A stretch of 64,000 nt of DNA from Paenibacillus_E allorhizoplanae (GTDB taxonomy: Bacteria; Bacillota; Bacilli; Paenibacillales; NBRC-103111): the NCBI RefSeq assembly GCF_927798215.1, contig NZ_CAKMMW010000002.1:372001-436000 (forward strand), read 5' to 3'. The first letter of the stretch is position 1. The number at the start of each line of letters is the position of its first letter. The translations under genes were made by a program, and so were the position numbers. Positions 26,468 to 35,416 of this stretch are shown here, in pieces. The notes under the pieces were generated by a model. That model did not search any database, had not been told where the DNA came from, and was given only the letters and a program-made list of their open reading frames with translations.

Positions 26468-27271
26468 TCACTTCTGGCAATGGGCACAATAAAAACATTT
26501 ACGGCTTGAGACTTCGGTTTGAATGATAGGGCTCCCGCATCGTAAACAGGGCTCATCTTTGCGATCATAGACACGACATTTCGGATTATATTGTCCTGTT
26601 AAACGATCTCCCACGAATAAAGGTTCTTCCATATAGCCACCGACGGCAATCGCTTCACGAAGTAAAGCCTGCATAGCTTGGTAGAGTTGAAGTTGTTCAT
26701 TATCAGTAAGCGAGGGTACCTTCCGTAAAGGGAGTAGGCCCGCTTCAAAGCAGATTTCATCCGAGTAACAATTCCCTATACCCGAAAGAAAGGTTTGATC
26801 TACAAACGTTACTTTAAGATTCCCTCGCTTAGATCGCAGTACGTTTCGAAATTGAGTGAGGTTAAGTTCGAACGGTTCAGGTCCAAGTTTTTGTAAGAGC
26901 TTATGGGTTACCTCTGGCGTATGCAGATGCAAATAACCTAAACGCAATCCAATAAAGGACAAACTGTTGTTACCTAAATGAATGTCCACTTGAATCGTTC
27001 GATCTGGCTTCTCTTCTTGCGTACCAAAGAACATCCAACCGCCAAGCATGAGATGTAAAAGCAGGATCTCACCTGTGGCCAAATGAAACAGTAGGTGTTT
27101 GGCTCTGCGCTCTATCCGCACAATTCGATTGCCGATAAGCTTCCCCGCAAATTCTTCAGGATCTACATTCAACGATTTTGGGCGTGTCACATCGACTCCC
27201 GTAATCGGTACTCCTATGATTAATCGTGTCAACTGCTGACGATACGTTTCCATTTCCGGAAGCTCAGGCAC
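26468..27271 (-). CDS. Fpg/Nei family DNA glycosylase/AP lyase
   Basis: 267 aa. GTG at 27271 gives the mature N-terminus Pro2-Glu3 (PELPEMETYR), both catalytic; AAGGAG lies 8 nt upstream. Lys in RRAKHLLF is the conserved beta-hairpin residue. The C-terminal zinc finger has the four cysteines C-x2-C-x16-C-x2-C (CLRCGSP to CFYCAHC). It removes oxidised bases and nicks at abasic sites. Some features could fit either Fpg or a Nei-type member, so no gene symbol is given. Nfo follows in the same operon. Confidence 0.92.
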   Translation of the reverse strand: MPELPEMETYRQQLTRLIIGVPITGVDVTRPKSLNVDPEEFAGKLIGNRIVRIERRAKHLLFHLATGEILLLHLMLGGWMFFGTQEEKPDRTIQVDIHLGNNSLSFIGLRLGYLHLHTPEVTHKLLQKLGPEPFELNLTQFRNVLRSKRGNLKVTFVDQTFLSGIGNCYSDEICFEAGLLPLRKVPSLTDNEQLQLYQAMQALLREAIAVGGYMEEPLFVGDRLTGQYNPKCRVYDRKDEPCLRCGSPIIQTEVSSRKCFYCAHCQK

Positions 27272-27300
27272 GAGAATCACTCCTTGCCATTTTTATACCT

Positions 27301-27328
27301 TGTATAACCAATTGACGGAATGCGTAAA
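27301..27328 (-). promoter_or_regulatory. Candidate promoter for the glycosylase-nfo operon
   Basis: On the minus strand TTTACG (27323-27328), a 16-bp spacer and TATACA (27301-27306) precede the GTG start by about 30 bp. Both hexamers are imperfect. Confidence 0.4.
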
Positions 27329-27370
27329 CGCGTACCCTAGGGAGAATGGATGAGATGTGATGATTATTCT

Positions 27371-28756
27371 TTAAATTAAACCTTCGCTGACGTAAGTAGG
27401 TTTTGGCGCCTTTTTTCTTTTCGTTATTACCATTTTATCCGAAGATGATGGATACGAATCTGCTAGTGCTCGTAAACTCATCTCTTTCTTTCGCATTTTC
27501 TGCTGCAAACGTGCAAGCCGCTTTTCCCAAGCCTCTTCAATTTCGTTGATCTTGCGGTCACCTCGATGAAGCGCGCGCCGACGCCAAAGCCTCGCCCACG
27601 CTTCCTCTGCATAAAAGACGGCTTGACCCAAGTCCTTTTCACGGTGTTCATAGTACATCGCAAGCTCTAAATACGGTTCTAGCTGTAACGAAATGCTTGC
27701 AGGTTTAAGTAAAATAGCTTGCTTCCATAGCTCAATCGCACGGTTATATTGTCCAATTTTCTTATAGTAGGTTGCTAGTTGAAGAAAGTCAGTTTCTTGT
27801 TCAGCCGACTGAGCAGCAGTCGTGTTATTCATTAGTTTCTCGAATAATACATTGAAATATTGCTCCGCCTTGGCAGGCCTTGCCATTTTGTCGAGCCAGA
27901 GTCCTGTCCGAAAGAGTTCTTCCGAGTCAAGATTGGAAATGAGATCAAGATCATTCACATCAGGACGCAATAGCTTACCAAAATGGATCGTCAACGCGGC
28001 CAAGGTCACGATATCATGTTCGTTATGAATAAAGACACCTTGAAGGATTGCAGGGTCTTTCTCAGCCAAATATTGAAAATACAATGCTGGCGCCATTGAC
28101 CCTGGCACATCATCTAAGCGTTCAAAGCCTAATCTGCTCTCCTCTACCTTGCTCAACCGACAGGAGGGCAGCGTATTACGCCACAGACTTCGTGAAGCAT
28201 AAAGAAGATCGAGCTGAAGCAGCTTCGCGTCATCTAGTTTAAGACGATTCAGGACAAAGCGATTCTTCAGAATCGGCCAATCGAACGTACGGCCGTTATA
28301 AGAGACGATATGCGTGTATCGTCCTAACAGTTCTTGTAAATACACCAGCATCGCATGCTCTTCTGCTGGGTTGCGTATCATGAGCTGTTCAACCGTGAAC
28401 AGCTCACCTGTGTAGTAGCCGATGCCGACCATGAACGGCACGTTGCCAGCACCGACGCCAAGTCCAGTAGTCTCCGTATCGAAGAAGAGCAGCTCTTCGA
28501 GCCGGACGACGGCGTCTCCGTCGTGAAAGCAGGACAGCTGCGCAGCAACATCAGCGAGGTCACGCAGCCGGTAGATGCCGTGCACGCTGTCCGCGCCGTA
28601 CTGGCGGAGCCGCATGACGAACGAGCCCGCGGGGCTCGTCGCAATATGGGCGCCGAGCTGCGCCCACTCGCCCCCTGCCTCCGCCGGGGGCGGCGGTGTT
28701 ACCCCAGCCGCTGCGGGTCCCCGCAGGCGGCCGAGCCTTTCGCGGAGCCCGCTCAT
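27371..28756 (-). CDS. mrfB: MrfB (YprB)-like DEDD exonuclease with TPR tail
   Basis: 461 aa. After a Pro/Ala/Gly-rich N-terminus comes an RNase H-like 3'-5' exonuclease domain: LLFFDTETTGLG (DxE), IVSYNGRTFDWP and HNEHDIVTLA. TPR-like helices fill about 310-430. In B. subtilis, MrfB works with the MrfA helicase to repair mitomycin C damage. ATG at 28756 overlaps the mrfA stop as ATGA, so they are coupled. A frame extension to 28861 is not used. The 5' part is much richer in G+C than the 3' part. Confidence 0.9.
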   Translation of the reverse strand: MSGLRERLGRLRGPAAAGVTPPPPAEAGGEWAQLGAHIATSPAGSFVMRLRQYGADSVHGIYRLRDLADVAAQLSCFHDGDAVVRLEELLFFDTETTGLGVGAGNVPFMVGIGYYTGELFTVEQLMIRNPAEEHAMLVYLQELLGRYTHIVSYNGRTFDWPILKNRFVLNRLKLDDAKLLQLDLLYASRSLWRNTLPSCRLSKVEESRLGFERLDDVPGSMAPALYFQYLAEKDPAILQGVFIHNEHDIVTLAALTIHFGKLLRPDVNDLDLISNLDSEELFRTGLWLDKMARPAKAEQYFNVLFEKLMNNTTAAQSAEQETDFLQLATYYKKIGQYNRAIELWKQAILLKPASISLQLEPYLELAMYYEHREKDLGQAVFYAEEAWARLWRRRALHRGDRKINEIEEAWEKRLARLQQKMRKKEMSLRALADSYPSSSDKMVITKRKKAPKPTYVSEGLI

Positions 28757-31041
28757 CGGGCACCGCCATCGAGCTCTGCGAGCAGCTCCAACGCGAGCTT
28801 CTTGCCCAGCAGGCCGACCTCTTCGATCGGCCCGACACAGGCCGGGCAGCCGCTGATGCAACCGCAGCTCTTAATCAGGCTGCGCGCCTGATCCATCAGC
28901 TGTCCGTGGACCTCGTACAGCCGATCACTAAGACCCACGCCGCCTGGGTAGCGGTCGTAGAAGAACACGGTCGGCAGCTTGCTGTGCACCGCCTTCACTT
29001 GCGGAACGACCCGAATATCCATCGGGTCGCACATCAAATACAGCGGCGCTAGATGCGCCAGGACATTGGCAATGCCAAGCAGCGCATGCTGCATGTCATT
29101 CGCCGATCGTCCTGCCGACATCGCCTCGTCGAAAGTAAACCAATAGGAGCTAGTATGCAGCTCCTCTTCTGGCAATCGGATCGGCCCTGAGCCGATATTC
29201 TCGTGCGTACGCAGACGGATTTTCTTGAAAATCGTTGGCTGCGCATTCACTGTCACTTCGCCTAATTGACGCAGTAAACCGCCAACACGCCCTTCACGAT
29301 TCACGTGCAGCACCTTGAGCTGCACCGCCATACTCGCATCCGTGAAGTAGTCTACATTTACTTGTCTAACAAACGCTTTCTTCTCTTCATAATCCAACTT
29401 TTCAACTTGGAATTGTATGCCTTCATGTATATAAATTGCCTCTTCATGAATCAAGGTTGGCGCACTGAAACGATCACATTCCCCAATCACGCGATGACCA
29501 TTGGTCATATCAATAATGACAAAATTCTCTTGCGCCGCAGAGCGCAATGAAATGTTATGCGCAGGGAACGACTGCTCCATCCAATACCAACGATCATTGA
29601 CTTGGTGCAGCACCTGCTCCTCAGTCAAATACTCAAGAACATCGGTGAGTGACTCCTCACCGAACTTCTCATTCGCTTCGAAAGGCAACTCATAGGCCGC
29701 ACACTTCACATGATCCACGAGAATGATCAAATTATCTGGATGAATGCGCGCCTGCTCAGGCGGACGCTCGAAGAAATAGCGCGGATTCTGGATTAAATAT
29801 TGATCCAGCGGATTACTGCTCGCGACGAGAATCGTCAGCGAGGTTTCCTGCCGCCGTCCGGCACGCCCGGACTGCTGCCAAGTGCTGGCTATCGTGCCGG
29901 GATAGCCATTGAGCACGCACGCTTGCAGCTGGCCAATATCGATGCCCAGCTCCAGTGCGTTCGTGCTCACAACGCCGCGGATTTCCCCGCTGCGTAAGCC
30001 TCTTTCGATCTCCCTGCGCAGCTTAGGGAGATATCCGCCGCGATAGCCGCGGATCGACTTGCTGCCCAGCTCGTGACTCACGAGCTCTTGCAAATAGGTC
30101 AGCAAGATCTCCACACGCACGCGGCTACGGGCAAACACAATCGTCTGAATCCCACTCCGCAGCAACTTGCCTGCTAGCGTCCGTGTTTCCAAGACGGAGC
30201 TTTTACGTATCCCTAACTGTTGATTCACAACAGGCGGGTTATAGAATACAAAGTGCTTCTCTCCTGCCGGCGCACCATTATTATCAATCAACGCAACGGT
30301 TTCACCGATAAGTCGCTCAGCGTGTTCCTTAGGGTTATCTATCGTAGCCGAAGCACATATAAATTGCGGATTGGAACCATAAAAGCGGCAAATTCGTTTC
30401 AGCCTGCGTATCACATTCGCGACATGACTGCCGAATACCCCCCGATAGGAATGCACTTCATCAATCACAATGTAGTTTAAATTCTCGAACAGCTTCACCC
30501 ATTTGGTATGATGCGGCAAAATCGCGGAATGCAGCATATCTGGGTTCGTGACAACAATATGTCCAGCGTTTCGTATCGCTTGTCGAACTGTAGGTGGTGT
30601 ATCACCGTCATACGTATGCGTCTTAATATCCACGTCCATAAATTCAATCATTTCTTGCAGCTCTGCGACCTGATCTTGTGCCAGTGCTTTAGTAGGGAAT
30701 AAATAGAGCGCTCGCGAAGCGTCGTTCTCCAAAATCTTCTGAAGGACAGGCAGGTTGTAGCAAAGCGTCTTCCCCGACGCAGTCGGAGTCACAGTAACAA
30801 CGTGATTGCCAGCAGTCACTTGGCGAAACGATTCCGCCTGATGCGTATATAATTGCCCGATGTTTTTATGTCGAAGCGCAACACAAATACCCTCATGCAA
30901 CCCTTCTGGAAAATCAGCCAGTTTCGGATCTCGTGGGGGTATCGTGTGCCAATATGTGACTTGCTGCATGATTTCAGGCGATTTGCGCAGCCCGTCAATC
31001 ATCTCTATCATTGAAGAAACCTTACCTGTGAAAGGATTCAT
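28753..31041 (-). CDS. mrfA: MrfA (YprA)-like DEAD/DEAH helicase with C-terminal cysteine cluster
   Basis: About 762 aa. Superfamily 2 motifs: TPTASGKT (Walker A), IDEVHSYRG (DEVH box), CASATI, and a late QQSGRAGRR (motif VI). The DUF1998-type C-terminus carries clustered cysteines (SCGCISGCPACVGP) that should hold zinc. Family members unwind 3'-5' and start a uvr-independent repair of mitomycin adducts with MrfB. ATG at 31041 has AAGGAG 9 nt upstream; an in-frame ATG at 31062 has a weaker site. A promoter with a LexA-like box lies just upstream. Confidence 0.92.
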   Translation of the reverse strand: MNPFTGKVSSMIEMIDGLRKSPEIMQQVTYWHTIPPRDPKLADFPEGLHEGICVALRHKNIGQLYTHQAESFRQVTAGNHVVTVTPTASGKTLCYNLPVLQKILENDASRALYLFPTKALAQDQVAELQEMIEFMDVDIKTHTYDGDTPPTVRQAIRNAGHIVVTNPDMLHSAILPHHTKWVKLFENLNYIVIDEVHSYRGVFGSHVANVIRRLKRICRFYGSNPQFICASATIDNPKEHAERLIGETVALIDNNGAPAGEKHFVFYNPPVVNQQLGIRKSSVLETRTLAGKLLRSGIQTIVFARSRVRVEILLTYLQELVSHELGSKSIRGYRGGYLPKLRREIERGLRSGEIRGVVSTNALELGIDIGQLQACVLNGYPGTIASTWQQSGRAGRRQETSLTILVASSNPLDQYLIQNPRYFFERPPEQARIHPDNLIILVDHVKCAAYELPFEANEKFGEESLTDVLEYLTEEQVLHQVNDRWYWMEQSFPAHNISLRSAAQENFVIIDMTNGHRVIGECDRFSAPTLIHEEAIYIHEGIQFQVEKLDYEEKKAFVRQVNVDYFTDASMAVQLKVLHVNREGRVGGLLRQLGEVTVNAQPTIFKKIRLRTHENIGSGPIRLPEEELHTSSYWFTFDEAMSAGRSANDMQHALLGIANVLAHLAPLYLMCDPMDIRVVPQVKAVHSKLPTVFFYDRYPGGVGLSDRLYEVHGQLMDQARSLIKSCGCISGCPACVGPIEEVGLLGKKLALELLAELDGGAR

Positions 31042-31074
31042 AAACCGAATCTCCTTACCCATTTCGTTTCTTCC

Positions 31075-31103
31075 ATTTTACAGAATATACGTTCGTATGT
31101 CTA
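31075..31103 (-). promoter_or_regulatory. mrfA promoter with LexA-like box in the spacer
   Basis: On the minus strand TAGACA (31098-31103), a 17-bp spacer and TAAAAT (31075-31080) form a good SigA promoter. The spacer contains CGAACGTATATTCT (31082-31095), which matches the Bacillus LexA pattern CGAACRNRYGTTYC at 12 of 14 positions. The same arrangement occurs at lexA and yneA. Confidence 0.6.
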
Positions 31104-31367
31104 CATCAAATCAGCTGAATCATCATAATCGTATCGTAGGCCATCATGGTCACTAGTGATTTGAGCATTGACCGCCAGCGCTTGGTTGGCACTCTCTTGC
31201 ATTTTGAACAACACTTCTTGATAGTCTCTCGAACGGTGCTCTTCTCGATCATGTTTCATGGCAGTTCTTAAAGCTCTCTCAATAATAATGACATCATGAC
31301 TCGTGAAATTCACGGCTTCTCGCACCTCTTCTTGGTCCATCATGTTCATAACAATTAGCTTTGCCAA
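31101..31367 (-). CDS. Small hypothetical protein, up to 88 aa
   Basis: Not recognised. The protein is helical and charged (VREAVNFTSHDVIIIERALRTAMKHDREEHRSRDY), cytosolic by appearance. The listed start is TTG at 31367; no clear ribosome site is present, and ATG at 31349 or 31343 gives MNMMDQEE or MMDQEE starts of about 80 aa. Its stop codon overlaps the -35 box of the mrfA promoter. Confidence 0.55.
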   Translation of the reverse strand: MAKLIVMNMMDQEEVREAVNFTSHDVIIIERALRTAMKHDREEHRSRDYQEVLFKMQESANQALAVNAQITSDHDGLRYDYDDSADLM

Positions 31368-31399
31368 ATTGCGCCAATGACATACAAGTCAATGAAAAA

Positions 31400-31427
31400 T
31401 TGAGAAATTCGTAAAGAAGCTCATAAT
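31400..31427 (+). promoter_or_regulatory. Promoter of the nitroreductase gene
   Basis: TTGAGA (31400-31405), a 16-bp spacer and CATAAT (31422-31427) lie about 45 bp before the ATG, each hexamer matching consensus at 5 of 6 positions. Confidence 0.55.
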
Positions 31428-31470
31428 AAGGTAAAATTAGGATGAAATCCACAATAAGGAGGAATAACTA

Positions 31471-32079
31471 ATGTCCACATCACTACCCAATGAAATTGAA
31501 GCTCATCGTCAACCGGATCATGAAATTAATCCACAGTTTCTTGAGCGTTGGTCCCCTCGTTCCTTCACGAACCAAGAAGTATCGGAAGAAGTACTGTTAA
31601 GTCTATTTGAAGCAGCACGTTGGGCACCATCGGGAAGTAATAATCAGCCTTGGCGTTTCATCATTGCCCGTACACCTGAGCAACTTGCTAAATTCCATAC
31701 GTTTATTAATCCGTTTAACCTTGTGTGGTGTGAGAAAGCCCCCGTACTTACACTTGTTATTTCACACACCAAAAGTCCAAGAGGAACAGACAATCCTAGC
31801 CATGCATTCGATGCAGGCACTGCGTGGGGATATTTAGCGCTTGAAGCGAATAATCAAGGGTTAATCACTCATGCGATGGGTGGTTTCGAACGTGAACAAG
31901 CACGCGAAGCACTCCAAATTCCTGCTGACTACGAACTTCATGCAGTTATTGCCATCGGATACCGCGGTCCTGCAGATGCACTTCCTGAAAAGCTGCAAGA
32001 ACGTGAAGTTCCATCTGGCAGACTCCCGATAAACGAAACCATATTCGCAGGTGAGTTTGGTCAAAATTTGTCGAAGTAA
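31471..32079 (+). CDS. Nitroreductase family protein
   Basis: 202 aa, FMN-dependent fold. SPRSFTNQEV near residue 30 and ARWAPSGSNNQPWRFIIA (about 49-66) are the FMN-binding signatures; HAMGGFEREQAREAL and VIAIGYRG follow. Such enzymes reduce nitro compounds, quinones or enones with NAD(P)H; the true substrate is unknown. An AAGGAGG site precedes the ATG. It has its own promoter and terminator, so it is a single-gene unit. Confidence 0.92.
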   Translation: MSTSLPNEIEAHRQPDHEINPQFLERWSPRSFTNQEVSEEVLLSLFEAARWAPSGSNNQPWRFIIARTPEQLAKFHTFINPFNLVWCEKAPVLTLVISHTKSPRGTDNPSHAFDAGTAWGYLALEANNQGLITHAMGGFEREQAREALQIPADYELHAVIAIGYRGPADALPEKLQEREVPSGRLPINETIFAGEFGQNLSK

Positions 32080-32084
32080 ATAGA

Positions 32085-32121
32085 GCTAGTATAGTACTTC
32101 AGTACTATACTAGCCTTTTTT
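32085..32121 (+). terminator. Intrinsic terminator after nitroreductase gene
   Basis: Perfect inverted repeat of 14 bp (GCTAGTATAGTACT) around two bases, followed by CTTTTTTTATT. Confidence 0.92.
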
Positions 32122-32170
32122 TATTCGATATAATAGGGGATATGTAATCCAGAAGAAAGGAGAGTTCATC

Positions 32171-33670
32171 ATGAAATTTCTTATTCCACTCCAGAGTGAA
32201 AGAGGAAATGTACTTACCTACGTACTTCTTATTCTCCTTGTCTTGATGATCGTAACACCTGTTATTCTAGCTTCGTCTTCAACGAATCAACTTGCCAATA
32301 GCCAAACTGACTATGAGAAAAAGGCTACTGATCTGGCCGTTAGTGGCATGGAATCATTTATTACCTATTTGAAGAGTTACGATACCTATGCAAACGGAAT
32401 GGACCGCAGAACGTACTTCAATATGTACGGCGGTGGTTCGGGAACGCAAGGATTAGGTTGGGTCGCACGAAACATTACAACTCCAGAGGGCATTGTAACG
32501 ACTTACGAGCAATATGTTGAAGTGGCAGCCACCAATACTAGAATCAATGGCCCCGTTACATCTGACAATGTATATAATGTTTTTTTCAAAGCTACCGTCA
32601 ATAATGCGCATAGCAAATTAATCAAATTTCAAATATCTGCGTTTAACGCAATCGTAGTAACAACACCGACACCTAGCCCTACCCCCAATACATCAACCCA
32701 CATTGAACCGGGGCAAACCGTGCCTATTCCAGCGGGAGTTGGTGTCTTGTACGGAAATAGTTCCAATGTTAACGCTGGGAAAAACACAACTCTTTCACCA
32801 GCAATTACCAGTTATATGTCCAGTATCAAGTCCAGCGTATCATCTGCCATTGACGACTATTTGAATGTGACAAAGACACCCGGTCTAATCACCTGTACAT
32901 CGTGCAGCATAAGTCAAGTAAAGTCGAGTATTAATGCAAGTTCAGCCAATCCTATTGTTATCTATGTGCCAGGTACATTAAATGTCTCCAGCACTGAAAC
33001 ACTTGGTTCAAGTACACAGCCAGTCATTCTAATAGCCGATAATTATTCATTTAATAATGCAAATCTAGAAGTGTATGGAAGTCTAATAGCAAACCAAACT
33101 GCATCTAATCCATCTACAACGGGAAAAATTACTGGAAATAATCAACTTGATATAACAATTAAGAGCGGCAATGGCGGCACCTACGGCAACTTGTGGAGTG
33201 AAAGTAGCTTTATTACAGGCACGCAAACTACCTTGAAAATTGATAATAACATCTATGCTGGAAGTATGACACTTAGCAATGGAGGTAACGTAACAACTAA
33301 ACAAATGACAATCGATGACACATTTAAAATTGAAACCCAAACCACCTTAAATATCTCAAATGGCAATCTAGCTTCAGGAAATATTTATGTTAAAAATAAT
33401 GCCGAGTTTAACGTGTCTTCTGGAGATATCTTTGTATCAGGAGATTTTACCTCTGGGACTCAAATAAACCTAACGACAGGTGGCATTATTGCAGTTGCAG
33501 GGAAAATTGACTTTGCAAACAATAAAACAATTACAACCGGAACATCCAATCCGCCTGTAACTTCCTTACAATTAAGTGGGACTTCATCCGCTACACCTAC
33601 ACCAACGCCAACTTCGTCATCAGCAGTAACTGCAACCCCACCACCTGATTGGAATCCTATTAGAAAATAA
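32171..33670 (+). CDS. Large pilin-like surface protein (candidate minor/tip pilin)
   Basis: 499 aa. SERGNVLTYVLLILLVLMIVTPVIL (about 9-33) is a PilX-like prepilin leader: a Gly before a long hydrophobic helix, but without the usual Glu at position +5. Then come about 450 residues of Ser/Thr/Asn-rich beta-prone sequence with short repeats (TQTTLKI, TQTTLNI, TQINLTT) and two Thr/Pro linkers (TTPTPSPTPN; TPTPTPTSSS). That suggests an exported, solenoid-like stalk. It is convergent with the pil operon and shares its terminator. Processing by the nearby PilD is inferred. Confidence 0.7.
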   Translation: MKFLIPLQSERGNVLTYVLLILLVLMIVTPVILASSSTNQLANSQTDYEKKATDLAVSGMESFITYLKSYDTYANGMDRRTYFNMYGGGSGTQGLGWVARNITTPEGIVTTYEQYVEVAATNTRINGPVTSDNVYNVFFKATVNNAHSKLIKFQISAFNAIVVTTPTPSPTPNTSTHIEPGQTVPIPAGVGVLYGNSSNVNAGKNTTLSPAITSYMSSIKSSVSSAIDDYLNVTKTPGLITCTSCSISQVKSSINASSANPIVIYVPGTLNVSSTETLGSSTQPVILIADNYSFNNANLEVYGSLIANQTASNPSTTGKITGNNQLDITIKSGNGGTYGNLWSESSFITGTQTTLKIDNNIYAGSMTLSNGGNVTTKQMTIDDTFKIETQTTLNISNGNLASGNIYVKNNAEFNVSSGDIFVSGDFTSGTQINLTTGGIIAVAGKIDFANNKTITTGTSNPPVTSLQLSGTSSATPTPTPTSSSAVTATPPPDWNPIRK

Positions 33671-33719
33671 AATAAGCCCAAATGCCAAGATCAAGTCCCC
33701 CTTGGCATTTGGGCTTATT
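33671..33719. terminator. Bidirectional terminator between the large pilin-like gene and the pil operon
   Basis: A 19-bp perfect inverted repeat (AATAAGCCCAAATGCCAAG and complement) around an 11-nt loop, with T-rich ends on both strands. Confidence 0.93.
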
Positions 33720-33725
33720 TACAGT

Positions 33726-34289
33726 TTAATATTGAAGCAGTTTAAACCCTGTTTCTCTCTTCATATTGTAATTCTCAAACCCTCCGAACAACTTTGAACG
33801 CTGAAACGTAAACGTCATAACCATCCTGAATGCTGAACCACCGATCAAATTCCCCGAAATTGGTGTAGTCCCTATAGTAGGTAAATACTGCAACCCTGTA
33901 ACATGAGAGGTTAGAACTCTTTGATTCGTATAGATTCCAGGAGTTGCTAAAGTTACACTGTCTTGAATAGTCGTAGAATTAAAGTCATACATCGATAAAG
34001 TTTTGGCAACAGCATCATAGTATAGCGATTTGACTTTTTTAGTGCCCGATACATAAGTCACATAACGAAAGTCATTCGTCGCTGCATAGGCTTGATTTGA
34101 ATCACTGATTTCTTTTGCAATCGTATCCATCGTTTTACGAATCTCTGCATCAACATTGTATTTCTCTCCACTTGATTTGGATTGAAGGCTTGTCGAGGAA
34201 AGCAACATAAGGATTACTCCCAACAATACAGTGCTAATGGTTAGCGTAGCTAATACCTCAATTAAAGTAAGACCGCGTTCATTCTTCAA
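33726..34289 (-). CDS. Type IV minor pilin, PilW/PulJ-like
   Basis: 187 aa. KNERG-LTLIEVLATLTISTVLLGVILML is a classical type III prepilin signal with Glu at +5 and Leu rather than Phe at +1. The mature part has a beta-rich C-terminal domain. It is the last gene of the pil operon; its start overlaps the previous stop (34286-34289). Likely part of the minor-pilin initiation complex. Confidence 0.85.
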   Translation of the reverse strand: MKNERGLTLIEVLATLTISTVLLGVILMLLSSTSLQSKSSGEKYNVDAEIRKTMDTIAKEISDSNQAYAATNDFRYVTYVSGTKKVKSLYYDAVAKTLSMYDFNSTTIQDSVTLATPGIYTNQRVLTSHVTGLQYLPTIGTTPISGNLIGGSAFRMVMTFTFQRSKLFGGFENYNMKRETGFKLLQY

Positions 34290-34717
34290 TTCGTCGACCC
34301 CCAGTAAACCGTTACCGTCAAAATACGTGGAACTAGCGTAGCCGGAGTTGTACTGACATCTCGGAATAAGATGATACTTTGTAGTGAAACTAATTTCCTG
34401 TTTATAAACACAGCTGGTGAAAAAGGGGTATTTTGCAGGCTGGATTGTTGCACATATAACCCATAAGGTAAAGCTGGATCTAATGCGGGATTAAGATCTG
34501 CCCAATTTTGTAAAACGGGTACGGCAGCAGTGTAAGTGCTCCTATATTCATTTAATTTCTGCTCCGCTAAATGCAAGGCATTCACGCGCAAATCATCATT
34601 TTTATTTGACATCATAGAAAAGGAAGAAATATTAAGAAACATTAATACGACAAGACTTAATATCACTGTGGCAGCCAGCACTTCCAGTAAGGTAAGCCCT
34701 CTTTCATTTCTTAGCAT
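34286..34717 (-). CDS. Type IV minor pilin, PilV/PulI-like
   Basis: 143 aa. LRNERG-LTLLEVLAATVILSLVVLMFLNI is the prepilin signal and assembly helix, with Glu at +5. ATG at 34717 has AAGGGA just upstream, so a TTG frame start at 34747 is not needed. The C-terminal stretch ends in a beta strand (RILTVTVYW). It is coupled to the next minor pilin by a 4-bp overlap. Confidence 0.85.
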   Translation of the reverse strand: MLRNERGLTLLEVLAATVILSLVVLMFLNISSFSMMSNKNDDLRVNALHLAEQKLNEYRSTYTAAVPVLQNWADLNPALDPALPYGLYVQQSSLQNTPFSPAVFINRKLVSLQSIILFRDVSTTPATLVPRILTVTVYWGSTN

Positions 34718-34743
34718 TGCATCCCTTCTCTCTTCAATCAGCT

Positions 34744-35397
34744 TCAATTTTTTATAGACTTGTCAATTAGTTCATAGTGATACGACTCTGATAATTTCGT
34801 TGTTAGATCCTTGTTCAAAAGGTCTGCATTCTTACTGTATATCGTCCAAGCCAGCATATAGTCATCCGTATTCTTCTTCTCCCAGCCAGTTTGCAATAAA
34901 ATGATGGCAGCTTTCATTTTGTCGATGGTTTGTGACATCGCGAGATCATCTATGTCTTTCGCGATTTTGCTGATCTCTGCATAGCGATCAACGATACTTC
35001 TCAGATCGTCAAAATCTGTGTTTTTAAAAATAGGAATTAAATCTTTAGTGATTTGATTATTTCGAATAGCCACATATTGAACCATTTTTTTTTGCAAAGC
35101 TGTGAAGAGCTCATTTCTATTATCATGGATAAAATCAAGTGCTACGTTCCTATTGTCACTATCCCAACCAACTTCTGCGCCTAACATTTCGGATAAACTG
35201 CGTAAAGGCACGTACACCGATCCCTCGTACAAAATCGAGTCTTTCGTGAGAGTAGTTTGTTGACCGTTAATTGTTATATTTATTCTTTGGAAGAACACCT
35301 CAACGTTTCGAAATTGATCTTCCGCCCATGCCGAACCGCTCATCGTGAATAAGCCAATGATCCCAATTGAAAGAATCAGTTTGTACTTCCTAATCAT
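34744..35397 (-). CDS. Exported protein with copper-amine-oxidase-N (stalk) domain
   Basis: 217 aa. The signal peptide is MIRKYKLILSIGIIGLFTMSGSAWA with an Ala-x-Ala cut site near residue 25. INGQQTTLTKDSILYEGSVYVPLRSLSEMLGAEVGWD (about 42-78) is the Cu_amine_oxidN1/stalk domain common in cell-wall proteins of Paenibacillaceae; the rest is helical. It is embedded between pilO and the minor pilin genes, so it may help anchor or guide the pilus through the thick wall. No pilus role is proven for the family. Confidence 0.8.
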   Translation of the reverse strand: MIRKYKLILSIGIIGLFTMSGSAWAEDQFRNVEVFFQRINITINGQQTTLTKDSILYEGSVYVPLRSLSEMLGAEVGWDSDNRNVALDFIHDNRNELFTALQKKMVQYVAIRNNQITKDLIPIFKNTDFDDLRSIVDRYAEISKIAKDIDDLAMSQTIDKMKAAIILLQTGWEKKNTDDYMLAWTIYSKNADLLNKDLTTKLSESYHYELIDKSIKN

Positions 35398-35416
35398 TCA
35401 ATTATCCCCTTTTACA

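Noticed and set aside
28355..28891. Long plus-strand frame opposite mrfB/mrfA
   Set aside because: It is antisense to two well-supported genes in a G+C-rich stretch, where stop codons are rare; no ribosome site and a low-complexity product.
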